A DNA stretch of 64,000 nt from Mucilaginibacter xinganensis (GCF_002257585.1 NZ_CP022743.1:4774001-4838000); one strand, 5' to 3'; shown: positions 20,550 through 30,786, counted from the stretch's first letter. Translations and numbers: made by a program. Notes: generated by a model not told the origin, from the letters alone.

Positions 20550-23507
20550 TTAATTAATGTTACCTGCTAATTTATAAGTCGCCCTGCCGGCAGCCTGTTC
20601 TGATAGGATGCGCACATTATCCGGCCTTTCACCATCCTCATCATAAATTACCAGTTTATTAATACCCTGTTTTAACCAGCACTCGGGAACGTATATACCT
20701 ATATCGTTACCGATTTTTTCGGGATAGCGGCCCAAATTATACCCGTTAATCCAAACGGAACCATGGCTGAGCCCATTTGTATGTACCCGCCAGATGAGAT
20801 GCTGCCCCTTAACCGCCGGAATAGTAAATTGCGAGCGATAAAATTGCGGCCCATCAGGCAACCTATTTTTGGCGAGTTTAGCCCAGCCAGTCGTTTCATC
20901 CGGGTTACCAGGCCCACCGCGCATTTTCCAGCCTGTTAATAAAACGCCATCGCCACTATTATTTATTCTTACCGGCTGATCAATCCCGCCTTCATTGGAG
21001 TAATTTTCTATAAACACAGCCAGTGTCATTGGTTTTTCAAGAACAGCGGAATCATTAACCTCAACGTTAAATGGCGTGTTCCATCCTTCATGATGGCTTA
21101 TTTGTTTACCATTAATAAATACAGTAGCATTTTCGTCAACACTCCTGAAACTCAATATTAGCTTTGTAAAACCTTCCCGTTGTGCCGGGATAATGGTTTG
21201 AAACCAGCCAAAACCCTCCTTCTGGTCAAAGGCATCGGCACCGATGGTGTATTTTTTCCATTGAGAAGTATCAAAAACCGGGGGTCCTTGTTTTACTTTG
21301 TCAACCTTTGCTGCTTTTATAAAATACCAGTTAGCCAAAGTACTGATAAACGGCCCGCCATTTTTTAGCGTCGCATCGCCTGATAAGCCCTTTTGGTCAA
21401 CATCATTAATAGCCCCCAGGTAGGCAACAAGCTTGTCTCGGCCATCATGAGCAGTAAAAACAGCAAGCGTATGCTCTCCTTTTTTTACGTCAAACGAGAC
21501 TTCACCATCGCGAATTTTCCATTTAGCGGCGCGTTTTCCATCTATAAACACAGTTCCGTTGCCACCGCCGTCAACCTGCATGGTGTATTTTTCGGTTGTT
21601 GGTGCGCTAAATCGTGTGCGGTACCAGACATAAGGTGTTAAATCACCGTCAGCGCCCATTTGCAAAGGCGATGAACTTTTAAACCATTTTTTATCATCAT
21701 AACGAGATGCTGCTGCATCAGTGGCATTTTTAGTTTCCCAGGATGATAATTTAACAATTGCTTTTGCGCTTACTGATCTTTGATTATCATTCAGCAGCAA
21801 TGCGGAACCTTTCTCAAAGTAAATCATGGCAGGGCCATCTTTTTTTGATGTTAAAGGATACTCAGCATCAGCAAGGATCTTTCCATTCTTAAACGCCGCT
21901 TTTCCTAAATAGGATACCCCACTGATGATTATATTTGATGAAGACATTTCTGCCACCCATGTTTTATCCAGGGCCGTTCTGTTCATGGCTAATACCCGGA
22001 TCTTTTGTTTACCCGTTGTAAAGGAATATTCAACAGCTACTCCGCTCCCATTCATTGTGCCGTTAACATCAACCTTATTTCCGGTTATTTTAATCTCAGT
22101 TGAGTTTTGTGGGACATTTATTTTACCAGCTGCTAAAAAATGTAAAGAAACGGGCTCATTCTGTTCCGCTTCAACCAAAATTGTAGTGGTATTTCCCTGC
22201 TTAATAATACCGTATATCCGTGTAAACGCCCAGTCAATGGTTATAGCTTTATTGATATTGAAGTTGTGCACCAGCGGATAAATCTCGCCCGGCCTAACGC
22301 TAATCCTGATATTTGAGTTGATATCGTTTACCCTAAGGTTTGGTTTTAAAGCAGTAGCCCCCGGGTTATCCAAAAAAACAAGATCGCCGGCTTTACTTGA
22401 ACGTGCGGTTATCTTTAGGCCTGAATCAGCAGTAATATTTTTAATTGAAGCGGTTGCATCTATGCTGTTTTCAAGAATCTCCTTAAAGCTGTGCGCGAAA
22501 AAGGCAGCGCGCTTAAAAGTGTAATAAAGCGGCCGAAGATCGCCGGCCTGGCCAACTGCAGCACCATAATCATAGGACGCTGCATCCTCATCGTTATTGG
22601 TGTATCCAAAGTTAGATCCGCCATGCGCCATATAATAATTGTAGCCATTACCGCCATGCGCGATTATTTTCCAGGTACGCCGGTCATATACCCCGGCATC
22701 GGCTGGTTTTGCACCATATTGAGAATACCAAACACTCCAAAACTCGGTTGAAAACCACGGATTTGGCCGGCTAGAATCATCAAGTTTACCATCCCCGGCA
22801 GGGTCGCTTGAATGGTGCAGTCCGCTAAAAAAGTAAGGGACCTGTAACCCTAAGTTCAGTGCTTTGCTTTGCAAGCGCTTAAAGTAGTTATCAGGCATAA
22901 TAGTACCCCATCCGTTCGGATGTTCGTTTTCTAATTGCACCATTATTACTGCGCCGCCTTTATTAATTTGGTTATTGAATACTATTGGCAGCAGCTTATC
23001 AAAAAAACGATCTACATATTCCTCAAATACGGCATTGTCTTCCCGTACTCTTAGTCCTCTTTTAAACTTGAGCCATATAGGGTAACCGCCATTATCCCAT
23101 TCGGCGCAATAATACGGGCCAACCCTGACTATGGCATACATACCCATTTTTTTCACCAGTGCTAAAAATGCACCCAGGTCATGATCACCGCTGAAATTAA
23201 ATTTCCCTTCCAGCGGCTCGTGAAAATTCCACATGGTATAAATCTCCACACAATTAAAACCTGCCCTTTTTAAACGCAAAAGCCTGTCGTACCAAAGCTG
23301 ATGCGGTACGCGCGCATATTCCAAACCAGCAGATACCAGGAAAGTACGTTTACCATTAACCAAAAATCCTTTGCTGTCAAAATCGATATAAGGTTTGGCG
23401 ATTGCCGATGCCGGGAAAATATGGTCATTACTCGTCTGCCCAAGTACAGCGGCATTGCAAGCCAATAAAACCAGCACCGCTAAAAACAAGTAGAACCTCT
23501 TAATCAT
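20550..23507 (-). CDS. GH35 beta-galactosidase, exported
   Basis: The 985-residue protein has a signal peptide (to about residue 23) and a GH35 barrel (about 38-360): FNCVEIYTMWNFHEP, YAIVRVGPYYCAEWDNGG and VIMVQLENEHP with acid/base Glu195. The nucleophile is Glu255 in STEFWSVWY. Several beta-sandwich modules follow, including two galactose-binding-like domains near the C-terminus (WYRTRFSAP; FYRSQFTIP; VWINGYNLGRY). The length is above the usual 600-800 residues because of these modules. It removes terminal beta-galactose, probably in the periplasm. It starts 11 bp after GH89 and is followed after 13 bp by the acetyltransferase-like gene. Confidence 0.93.
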   Translation of the reverse strand: MIKRFYLFLAVLVLLACNAAVLGQTSNDHIFPASAIAKPYIDFDSKGFLVNGKRTFLVSAGLEYARVPHQLWYDRLLRLKRAGFNCVEIYTMWNFHEPLEGKFNFSGDHDLGAFLALVKKMGMYAIVRVGPYYCAEWDNGGYPIWLKFKRGLRVREDNAVFEEYVDRFFDKLLPIVFNNQINKGGAVIMVQLENEHPNGWGTIMPDNYFKRLQSKALNLGLQVPYFFSGLHHSSDPAGDGKLDDSSRPNPWFSTEFWSVWYSQYGAKPADAGVYDRRTWKIIAHGGNGYNYYMAHGGSNFGYTNNDEDAASYDYGAAVGQAGDLRPLYYTFKRAAFFAHSFKEILENSIDATASIKNITADSGLKITARSSKAGDLVFLDNPGATALKPNLRVNDINSNIRISVRPGEIYPLVHNFNINKAITIDWAFTRIYGIIKQGNTTTILVEAEQNEPVSLHFLAAGKINVPQNSTEIKITGNKVDVNGTMNGSGVAVEYSFTTGKQKIRVLAMNRTALDKTWVAEMSSSNIIISGVSYLGKAAFKNGKILADAEYPLTSKKDGPAMIYFEKGSALLLNDNQRSVSAKAIVKLSSWETKNATDAAASRYDDKKWFKSSSPLQMGADGDLTPYVWYRTRFSAPTTEKYTMQVDGGGNGTVFIDGKRAAKWKIRDGEVSFDVKKGEHTLAVFTAHDGRDKLVAYLGAINDVDQKGLSGDATLKNGGPFISTLANWYFIKAAKVDKVKQGPPVFDTSQWKKYTIGADAFDQKEGFGWFQTIIPAQREGFTKLILSFRSVDENATVFINGKQISHHEGWNTPFNVEVNDSAVLEKPMTLAVFIENYSNEGGIDQPVRINNSGDGVLLTGWKMRGGPGNPDETTGWAKLAKNRLPDGPQFYRSQFTIPAVKGQHLIWRVHTNGLSHGSVWINGYNLGRYPEKIGNDIGIYVPECWLKQGINKLVIYDEDGERPDNVRILSEQAAGRATYKLAGNIN

Positions 23508-23518
23508 CTTGCCCCGGG

Positions 23519-25714
23519 TTAATAAGATTGTTGGATGATGCTGTTATATTTTGCAAACAGTAGTTCAGCCTGTTCAATGGCATCGCCTTTAATAGCATCC
23601 GGGTAGGCATTATCATGCTTATTAACCCACTGCCATTCCCAGTCTTTTACCTGCTTATCAAATACCTTATCATCAAACGGCGTGTTGGAAGCCATTGCTT
23701 TATTAAGCTGTGAAAAATATAATTCCCAGCGTGGTTTATAATAGCCTTTTATCAACCCTGCCCATTGGCGGTTGGAGTATTCCCGCAGCCCGCTTTCTTT
23801 ATCGCCCCACAGGGTCACCAAGTCTCTTGCATTAAATTCGTAAAGATTTTTCTCAGCGTCAGTAATGCCATTGGCTCTTGCTTCATTGATCCATTTACCC
23901 AATAAAAAGTCTTTACGGGTACTCAATAGGGCATCCATATCATCCATCAGCTGTAAAAATGCGGTGCTGTATTTTTTAAAGCCGTTTTTGTCGCCGCCTT
24001 TGTACGCGGCAACCATTTTTTGCTGTAATGGTGTGGCATAATTGGCAAGCACCTGCCGGGTTACATCAACCAAATCATACTGAAAACCATCACTTTTTTC
24101 AAGGCTACCGGCGGCGGCTATCAGTAAACTCCAGGCTTTTACCAGTTCTTTAGGGTCGTAGTTCAGTTTGGTTAATACCCTGTCGATAGTCGGCCGCATT
24201 GTTGGCCTTGCAACAATTATTGATTCGGGGCCTCCCTCTGTCAGCCCACCGCTATACACGGTATTTAATAAAATATGCCATGCCTCGCCGGCACGGGAGT
24301 CCTTTTGACCATAGCGCCTGCGGGCATAGTCTTTTACCCACTCATCTGCATCAATGGGCGTGTTTCTCCATACATTCTCCAACATCAATTCAAACAGCGC
24401 AGGGTTTTGTTCTATCCCTTCCGGCGCAAGGCCAATCCCCATCATATTTTTTGATTCCGGGTCGTGAAGTGCAATGGCAGGGTCAGCAGCTACATGGCGC
24501 ATCCGCCCGAACAAGCTGATATTACCCCCAAAGTTTTGCAGCATATTCCAGATCCAGGGTTTGCCGTAATAAGCATCGGTACGGTTCCAAACCGGGTGGG
24601 CATCACTGTATAGATCAAGGATAATCATTTGATCATTAGGAATAGCATTCAGCAAAGCTTTGATCTGCTGGGGCTGCCAGAATTTATTATTGTAATGAAA
24701 CATCCACCCCTGCATTACCCAAACCGCTTTAGGGTCTGCAACTGTCATCGACCTGAACACTTTTTTACTCATCCCATCCAGGTAGGTTGAATCGTTGGTG
24801 GGTGGTACATTTTCATTAAATGTGTCGGCAGAATAAAGGTGATCCGTTCCAAATTCCTTTGTTTGCGCTTCGATATATTTCTTGCCAATAGTTTCAAACA
24901 TTTCATCATCCGGATCGAGAATATAAACATCAGGAAATCCGGCGTCCCAATTGGTTTTTTTAACTTTTGCCTTCGGAAACCTGTCTTTAAAAGAAGGTGG
25001 CACATGCCCTGTAAATGATGACAGTACGGGTTTCATCCCGAATGAGCGCTCACGGTCCAGGATCTTTTTCTGCAATGCTTTATGGCTATCCATCCAGTGC
25101 TGAGGTAATGGACCGCCCCATGCATCAATATTCCCCATCCAAAACCAGGAAAAATATGCAGGTCCACTAAAAAATGCAGCCAATTCCTTGTCGGCAAAGC
25201 CCATACTTTTATATACATCCTGCCAAACAGCTTCTTCGCCGGTAATGGCAAGCGGTGTGTTGATCCCATTCAAGGCCATCCAGTCAATCTCCTTCTGCCA
25301 GCGTTCCCAGTTCCACCATGCCATTGAGTAATTAAACGTGCAATAGTTGAGGTAATACCGGTATTGGTATGGGGTAGATTTGTGTACCTTGTTTGAAACG
25401 GGGGGCAAACTTGCCGGTAGTTTTAAATTTGTGCCATTCCACCCGATATCACAAAAGGTATAATTTTTAAGATAATAATTTAAAGCTGCTGCTACAGATA
25501 AGCCATTGCTGCCACGTAAAATTATTTTACCATCGCGGCTGTCAAGTTCAAATGCATCCTTGCCATTATCCTGGCTTATGGCTTCTACAATGAAAGATGC
25601 CGACCTACCCGGAATAACCCGTTCAATAAAATCATGGGAAGCTTTTTGATCAACCTGGGCATAAGCATTTAAACCAAATACACCGATAATAAAAACTAAC
25701 AAGCAATTTCTCAT
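23519..25714 (-). CDS. GH89 alpha-N-acetylglucosaminidase (NAGLU family)
   Basis: The 731-residue exported enzyme (signal peptide to Gln20) shows the full NAGLU layout: a small N-terminal domain (21-115), a barrel starting at YQYRYYLNYCTFNYSMAWWN, and an all-helical C-terminal domain (from about 465). Both catalytic Glu residues are present: Glu301 in SADTFNENVPP and Glu432 in GLAPEGIEQN, the counterparts of Glu316 and Glu446 of human NAGLU. It releases terminal alpha-linked GlcNAc, as found in heparan sulfate ends or alpha-GlcNAc-capped mucin glycans. It is the first enzyme after susD, behind a 118-bp gap with a hairpin. Confidence 0.94.
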   Translation of the reverse strand: MRNCLLVFIIGVFGLNAYAQVDQKASHDFIERVIPGRSASFIVEAISQDNGKDAFELDSRDGKIILRGSNGLSVAAALNYYLKNYTFCDIGWNGTNLKLPASLPPVSNKVHKSTPYQYRYYLNYCTFNYSMAWWNWERWQKEIDWMALNGINTPLAITGEEAVWQDVYKSMGFADKELAAFFSGPAYFSWFWMGNIDAWGGPLPQHWMDSHKALQKKILDRERSFGMKPVLSSFTGHVPPSFKDRFPKAKVKKTNWDAGFPDVYILDPDDEMFETIGKKYIEAQTKEFGTDHLYSADTFNENVPPTNDSTYLDGMSKKVFRSMTVADPKAVWVMQGWMFHYNNKFWQPQQIKALLNAIPNDQMIILDLYSDAHPVWNRTDAYYGKPWIWNMLQNFGGNISLFGRMRHVAADPAIALHDPESKNMMGIGLAPEGIEQNPALFELMLENVWRNTPIDADEWVKDYARRRYGQKDSRAGEAWHILLNTVYSGGLTEGGPESIIVARPTMRPTIDRVLTKLNYDPKELVKAWSLLIAAAGSLEKSDGFQYDLVDVTRQVLANYATPLQQKMVAAYKGGDKNGFKKYSTAFLQLMDDMDALLSTRKDFLLGKWINEARANGITDAEKNLYEFNARDLVTLWGDKESGLREYSNRQWAGLIKGYYKPRWELYFSQLNKAMASNTPFDDKVFDKQVKDWEWQWVNKHDNAYPDAIKGDAIEQAELLFAKYNSIIQQSY

Positions 25715-25757
25715 CTATATATAATCTTTTAATTACGAATTTTAATGGCAAATAAAA

Positions 25758-25809
25758 GCCGGTAGCCAACATAATCATATTTATCAATAATGAATACTGG
25801 GCTACCGGC
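25758..25809 (-). promoter_or_regulatory. Intercistronic hairpin after susD (attenuator or RNA-stabilizing element)
   Basis: Perfect 10-bp arms GCCGGTAGCC (25758-25767) and GGCTACCGGC (25800-25809) enclose a 32-nt AU-rich loop. In the minus-strand RNA the stem is followed by UUUUAUUUG, like a weak terminator. It lies between susD and the enzyme genes, where partial termination or 3'-end protection would give more SusC/SusD than enzymes. Confidence 0.65.
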
Positions 25810-25831
25810 AACTTAAATTAAATTATTATTT

Positions 25832-27307
25832 TTAAAAGTTTGGATTTTGCACCAAAACTCCCTTACTCTTATCAATTTCTACCTGTGGCAAAGGAAAATA
25901 ATAATTTTTAGGGCGGATAAATGTTACTGTTTTTGACTGGTCAATAGGGGCCTTTGAAACCGGCAGGTTGTATATCGCCGCAATATCAACAATTTTAGCT
26001 TTATCCCAACGCATAAGGTCCTGGTGGCGTTCGCCTTCTCCGGCCAGCTCCACACGGCGTTCATGAATTAATTGCGTCATACCTGCACCAGAAACCGCCG
26101 GCAATAACGGTGATGCCCGGTGCCTTACCTGGTTGATCAGTGCATCACCCGCACCGGCGCCCTGCGTACGGATTAAGGCCTCTGCTACCAAAAGGTAAAT
26201 ATCAGCCGACCGCATTAACGGAACTGCAAAGGTATGGTCAACGCCACCGCCATCTGCCGCTGTGTTAAAAACAGCATACTTTTTAAAAGCAAAGCCTGTT
26301 GCCGACAGATCGGCAGTAAAAGTGGTTAGTCCATTACCATCACCCAAATCTATCTTATCGCCAACACTCAAAAGGGTAGCAGCCTTACGCGGGTCATTGG
26401 CCTCAAATTCATTTGCCAAACCCTGTAAAGGCTGGCTAAAACCATATCCACCCCATGGCCTTGGGATATAATATACTGTAAAATCATTTTGAACAACGTT
26501 TTGTACTGCCTGGATAGAGAATAACAATTCTGTACTGTTCTCATTGGCACGGGTAAAGTTATCAGTGTAATTGGCAGCCAATGCATAGTGCGAATTTGAG
26601 ATTACCTTTTGGCCTGTAGCTATTGCTTCGGGAAATTTTTCCCAATACATATAAAGCTTGGTTAAAAACCCGAGCGCCGTCCCTTTGCTTACGCGGCCGC
26701 GATCCGTAGCGCCATAGCTTTCAGGTAACAATTCAACCGCCTTCAGCAGATCTGACTCAATTTGTTTCCTTACATCCTCAATTGACGATTTTGGAACATT
26801 AAAAATCTGTTTGGTATAATCTTCTTCGGTAATGATAGGGACATCGCCATGAATTATCATTAAGCGCCAGTACCCAAAAGCTCTTAAAAAATAAGCCTCG
26901 CCCATACTCCGATTTTTCACCTCAGTAGAAATAGCAGTTATTTTAGGGATATTTATGACGCAATTTGTTGAGCGGTTAATTTCCTCATATCTCCATTTCC
27001 ATGGATACCTTATTGCTGCATTTGAAGCATCATAGGTTAAATTCTCTATTCCTTCATCTTCTCCATGATCGCCCGAGCGCCAGTAATCATCAGAGGGAAC
27101 ATCAAATGTAGCTTCTGCATGGCCAATATAATCTTCTTCCTCTAAAAGGCTATAGATCCCGGATACTGCATTAACAGCATCAACTTCATTTCTGAAATAA
27201 TTATCTGAGGTATAAACCCCTTGTTGTTTTAAATCAAGCGCTTTTTTACAAGCGTTGTTAAATAACGCAAACACAATGACTGTATATATGATTATTTTCG
27301 ATTTCAT
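25832..27307 (-). CDS. SusD/RagB family surface glycan-binding lipoprotein
   Basis: The 491-residue product has a lipoprotein signal (FNNACKK, Cys20), then the SusD N-terminal region: ALDLKQQGVYTSDNYF, DAVNAVSGIYSLL and SMGEAYFLRAFGYWRLM. The helical TPR-like scaffold and the C-terminal ERRVELAGEGERHQDLMRW motif are diagnostic. SusD proteins lid the SusC channel and capture oligosaccharides at the cell surface. It starts 4 bp after the susC stop, the usual translational coupling. Glycan specificity cannot be read; partner enzymes suggest a glycan with terminal alpha-GlcNAc, beta-Gal and alpha-Man. Confidence 0.96.
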   Translation of the reverse strand: MKSKIIIYTVIVFALFNNACKKALDLKQQGVYTSDNYFRNEVDAVNAVSGIYSLLEEEDYIGHAEATFDVPSDDYWRSGDHGEDEGIENLTYDASNAAIRYPWKWRYEEINRSTNCVINIPKITAISTEVKNRSMGEAYFLRAFGYWRLMIIHGDVPIITEEDYTKQIFNVPKSSIEDVRKQIESDLLKAVELLPESYGATDRGRVSKGTALGFLTKLYMYWEKFPEAIATGQKVISNSHYALAANYTDNFTRANENSTELLFSIQAVQNVVQNDFTVYYIPRPWGGYGFSQPLQGLANEFEANDPRKAATLLSVGDKIDLGDGNGLTTFTADLSATGFAFKKYAVFNTAADGGGVDHTFAVPLMRSADIYLLVAEALIRTQGAGAGDALINQVRHRASPLLPAVSGAGMTQLIHERRVELAGEGERHQDLMRWDKAKIVDIAAIYNLPVSKAPIDQSKTVTFIRPKNYYFPLPQVEIDKSKGVLVQNPNF

Positions 27308-27311
27308 GATT

Positions 27312-30300
27312 TTATAATTTAGCTGTTAAACCAAACGTAATTGTTCTAACCGAAGGGTACTGGGCCACATCAACCCCCCTTTGTAAATTGCCATTAGTAT
27401 ATCCAAGCTCAGGCGTATATCCCTTGTATTTGGTTATCATAAATATGTTCTGACCGGATGCGTAGAACCTTAAACTGCTTAAAGTTGCTTTTTTAGCCCA
27501 TTTAACAGGTAGGGTATAACCCAACGTCGCATTTTTAAGGCTGAAATAGCTGCCGCTTTCAACAAACAGGTCAGAGGTGCGGTAGTTATCATTTGCTCGG
27601 TCAAGCGATAATCTTGGGATGCTATTGCTTGTTCCCGGGCCGGTCCAGCGGCCTAAGTCTTCGGCATAAAGATTAAACGGATAAGTTGGATCTATTCCCT
27701 GCATCCTGTCGGCATTGTATAAGCTCACGCCAAACACGCCTGTAAAACTTGCCGAAAAATCAAAGCCTTTGTAAGATATACTCCCCTGTAAACCGGCAGT
27801 AACGTTGGGATTAGGGTTGCCCAGGGTTGTACGATCATTACCATCAATTAAACCATCACCGTTTAAATCAAGAAATCGCACATCACCTGGCCTGATTGCA
27901 CTTTTTCTCGAATCGTTTTTAAGGGCGGGGTCATTATCTATCTCGGCCTGGGTTTGGTATAAGCCATCGGTTTTCCATCCGTAAAATGAAGCTATTGGTT
28001 GCCCCTGGTAAGTTCTTGAGATCTCCTGGCTTGAACGGCCATATACTACCGATCCGATAAACGTGCCATCGCCATTAAGCTTGGTTACTTTATTTTTAAT
28101 GAATGAAGCATTTGCTCCAAATGAATACTTTAAGCCATTATCGCCTCCCTGGTAGTTAAATTCTACCTCAACACCATGGTTGTTCATCGTACCTATGTTT
28201 TGATTAGGAATGGCTACTGAACCGGCTGAACCTACCACAGGCGGTGAAATAAGCATACCTTTTGTATTCTTATTAAACCAGGTTACTGTTGTATTTAACC
28301 TGTTATTTAAAAAGCCTGCATCAAGGCTAATGTTAGTCATGGCGGTACGTTCCCAGGTAATGTCCGGATTAGCTATACTTGTAACAGCAGCGCCACTTAC
28401 ACCTGTACCACCAAAAGCATAACCACCATTTTCATAGGTACTGCCAATTTTTAGTAAACTCAGGTATTGGTATGGTCCAACATTCTGATTTCCCAGCTCA
28501 CCATAACCAGCTGTTAACTTAAGGTTATTTATCCAGGTTATATTTTTAATAAATTGCTCGTTAGACAGCCTCCAGCCTAGTGAAAAAGCAGGAAAATACC
28601 CCCATTGTTTGCCGGGAGCAAATTTTGAGGATCCGTCCGCACGGAAAGTTACTGTTGCAAGGAACCTGCCGTCGTAATCATAAAACAACCTTGCAAAACC
28701 TGATTGAAGGGAAGTTGGTTGCACCGGTAAACTTGAATTAAACTGGCTGTTACCCTGGTTAAGTACTCTTTGAGCCGGGTCTGTATCATCATATCCCACC
28801 CTTGAAGCATTAAAGCCATAATCTTTAAAGTTTTGATAAGAATAACCACCTGTAAACGTTACATGACTTTTGCCAAATACTTTATCATAAGTAAGGAAGG
28901 ATTCTACCAATTGCGATGATACCTCTTCCTCAGTTTGAGTTAAGGTAGAAGTTGTATTTTGCCTGGCCTGGTTTACATCTGCAATATTAAAATTGTATCC
29001 CCGGTTTATTGTGCCGTCAAAAGCATAATTAACACGTAGTTTCAATTCCTTTACAAAAGTAATTTCTGCAAAGGCATTAGCTAAAGCCCGATATTTTTTG
29101 CTAAATCTGTCGGCTTCCTGTACAGTTGCATACGGGCTGTTAATATCTCCCAGCTGGTTGGCAAAAGCTTTTGATGTGCCATAACTACCGTCCGGATTAA
29201 TCAAAGGTATAGCAGGGTTAAAGCGCAATGCCGAAAATATTAAACCCGTTTGCGAGTCGTTATTATTAAAGCTATTATTAGCTGCATAGGTTAATTGTAT
29301 ATTCTCGCCAAGCTTTAACCATGGTTTTACCTTATGCTCCGAATTGATTCGGGTGCTGTAGCGTTTAAAATTAGTTTTATCAATTATTCCGTCCTCATTA
29401 TAAATTGAGGTTGAAAAATAATAGTTTGATACATCATTTCCACCCTGAATGTTAACATCGCCGTTAGTTACGTGTCCGGTACCCATAATCGCGCGCTGCC
29501 AGTCAGTTCTTTGCACAGCGTAGTAATCATTGTTCCACGGTGCGTCAATAGCCACGCCATCATTGGTATATCTTTCCCGCTTCAATTTGTATAAGTCTGG
29601 TGCAGTTAGCAGATCTATATATTTGGTTGAGTTTGAAAATCCATTATAAAAATTTACAGTAGTACTTAGCTTTTGGTTATATGTACCCTTTTTGGTTGTT
29701 ACCAAAACCACGCCGTTCGCAGCCCTGGTACCATAAATCGCGCTCGAAGAGGCGTCTTTCAAAATGTCGATGGATGAAATGTCATTAGGGTTGATATCGC
29801 TTAATGCATCTGGGTTACTGGTGGGTACACCATCAATTACCACAAGCGGATTAGCATCATTAATGGTACCTGTACCACGGATTCGGATACTTGGCGCAGC
29901 GCCGGGGCTCCCGTCATTACGAACAATGTTCACACCACTGGCCCTTCCCTCCAAAGCTTGTGTAGCAGAGCTTACGGGTAAATTTTGAATATCAGCACCT
30001 TTAACACTTGATATTGAACCAGTAACATCAACTTTCTTACTTGTTCCGTATCCTACAATTACCACCTCGCTTAATGCGGAAGGCAACGCATCCATTGTAA
30101 TCGTTAAATTTGTCTTCCCATCAATTTGAACAACTTTTTTTCCGAAACCTATGTAGGTTAATTCTAAAACGCCATTTTCAGGCGCTATTATTGAAAACTC
30201 ACCATTAATATCCGTAGTTACTCCTAAATTGGTGCCCTGTAATTTCACGCTTACCCCGATAAGTGGTTCGTTGTTTTTATCAACAACCTTTCCTTTTACG

Positions 30301-30683
30301 GTAACCTGCGCGTTAACATCATCCTGGTTATATATAATAACCACATTGTCATCTGCTATTTTATAGGGGAGCTTATTCTCGATTATCGCATCTAAAATCT
30401 GGTTAATGGTAGCGTCCTTTACCTGTAGATTTACCTTACCTAGTTTTTTGATGCTCGAGTAATTATAAAAAAAGCGGTAATCGCTTTGTTTTTGAATTTT
30501 GGTAAGTATGTTGCTTACATCGCTATGCTTAATATCGAGCGAGAACTTTTGCTGGGAGTAAACACTTGCCGAAGCTTGAAGGCAGGCAACCAGAATTATT
30601 AAAAATGCTGCTTTCATTAGTAAAATGAATTTAAAGCATGGTTGTGCATATATAAACGCAAATGCCTTTATTAGTTTTTTCAT
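27312..30683 (-). CDS. SusC/RagA family TonB-dependent transporter with STN signalling domain
   Basis: The 1123-residue outer-membrane protein has, in order, a long N-terminus with signal sequence (cleaved after about VYSQQ), an STN domain (about 45-117, FSLDIKHSDVSNILTKIQKQ), and a carboxypeptidase-like beta-sandwich (about 128-205, GKVVDKNNEPLIGVSVKLQG). A plug (about 210-340, including SALSEVVIVGYGTSKK) and a 22-strand-type barrel follow. The STN domain, absent from many SusC proteins, lets substrate loading signal to a FecR anti-sigma factor, and both fecR and a sigma gene lie just upstream. A second start at 30617 (Met23) would give a more standard signal peptide. Confidence 0.95.
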   Translation of the reverse strand: MKKLIKAFAFIYAQPCFKFILLMKAAFLIILVACLQASASVYSQQKFSLDIKHSDVSNILTKIQKQSDYRFFYNYSSIKKLGKVNLQVKDATINQILDAIIENKLPYKIADDNVVIIYNQDDVNAQVTVKGKVVDKNNEPLIGVSVKLQGTNLGVTTDINGEFSIIAPENGVLELTYIGFGKKVVQIDGKTNLTITMDALPSALSEVVIVGYGTSKKVDVTGSISSVKGADIQNLPVSSATQALEGRASGVNIVRNDGSPGAAPSIRIRGTGTINDANPLVVIDGVPTSNPDALSDINPNDISSIDILKDASSSAIYGTRAANGVVLVTTKKGTYNQKLSTTVNFYNGFSNSTKYIDLLTAPDLYKLKRERYTNDGVAIDAPWNNDYYAVQRTDWQRAIMGTGHVTNGDVNIQGGNDVSNYYFSTSIYNEDGIIDKTNFKRYSTRINSEHKVKPWLKLGENIQLTYAANNSFNNNDSQTGLIFSALRFNPAIPLINPDGSYGTSKAFANQLGDINSPYATVQEADRFSKKYRALANAFAEITFVKELKLRVNYAFDGTINRGYNFNIADVNQARQNTTSTLTQTEEEVSSQLVESFLTYDKVFGKSHVTFTGGYSYQNFKDYGFNASRVGYDDTDPAQRVLNQGNSQFNSSLPVQPTSLQSGFARLFYDYDGRFLATVTFRADGSSKFAPGKQWGYFPAFSLGWRLSNEQFIKNITWINNLKLTAGYGELGNQNVGPYQYLSLLKIGSTYENGGYAFGGTGVSGAAVTSIANPDITWERTAMTNISLDAGFLNNRLNTTVTWFNKNTKGMLISPPVVGSAGSVAIPNQNIGTMNNHGVEVEFNYQGGDNGLKYSFGANASFIKNKVTKLNGDGTFIGSVVYGRSSQEISRTYQGQPIASFYGWKTDGLYQTQAEIDNDPALKNDSRKSAIRPGDVRFLDLNGDGLIDGNDRTTLGNPNPNVTAGLQGSISYKGFDFSASFTGVFGVSLYNADRMQGIDPTYPFNLYAEDLGRWTGPGTSNSIPRLSLDRANDNYRTSDLFVESGSYFSLKNATLGYTLPVKWAKKATLSSLRFYASGQNIFMITKYKGYTPELGYTNGNLQRGVDVAQYPSVRTITFGLTAKL

Positions 30684-30764
30684 TACATTTGTTTTTGAAA
30701 ATTAAGGAATGGAGTAAGCTGTCTGAAAACTTTTACTCCTGTTATTTTGTCCCGATTTTTAAGG

Positions 30765-30786
30765 GGGAAGAGTACCACCTCTTCCC
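30765..30786 (-). promoter_or_regulatory. Hairpin in the fecR-susC gap
   Basis: Arms GGGAAGAG (30765-30772) and CTCTTCCC (30779-30786) with a 6-nt loop lie midway in the 174-bp gap. In the minus-strand RNA it is followed by CCUUAAAAAUC, so the U-tract is poor. It may end the sigma-fecR transcript or lie in the susC leader. No clear TAnnTTTG element was found, as expected if susC is read by the ECF sigma factor. Confidence 0.45.
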
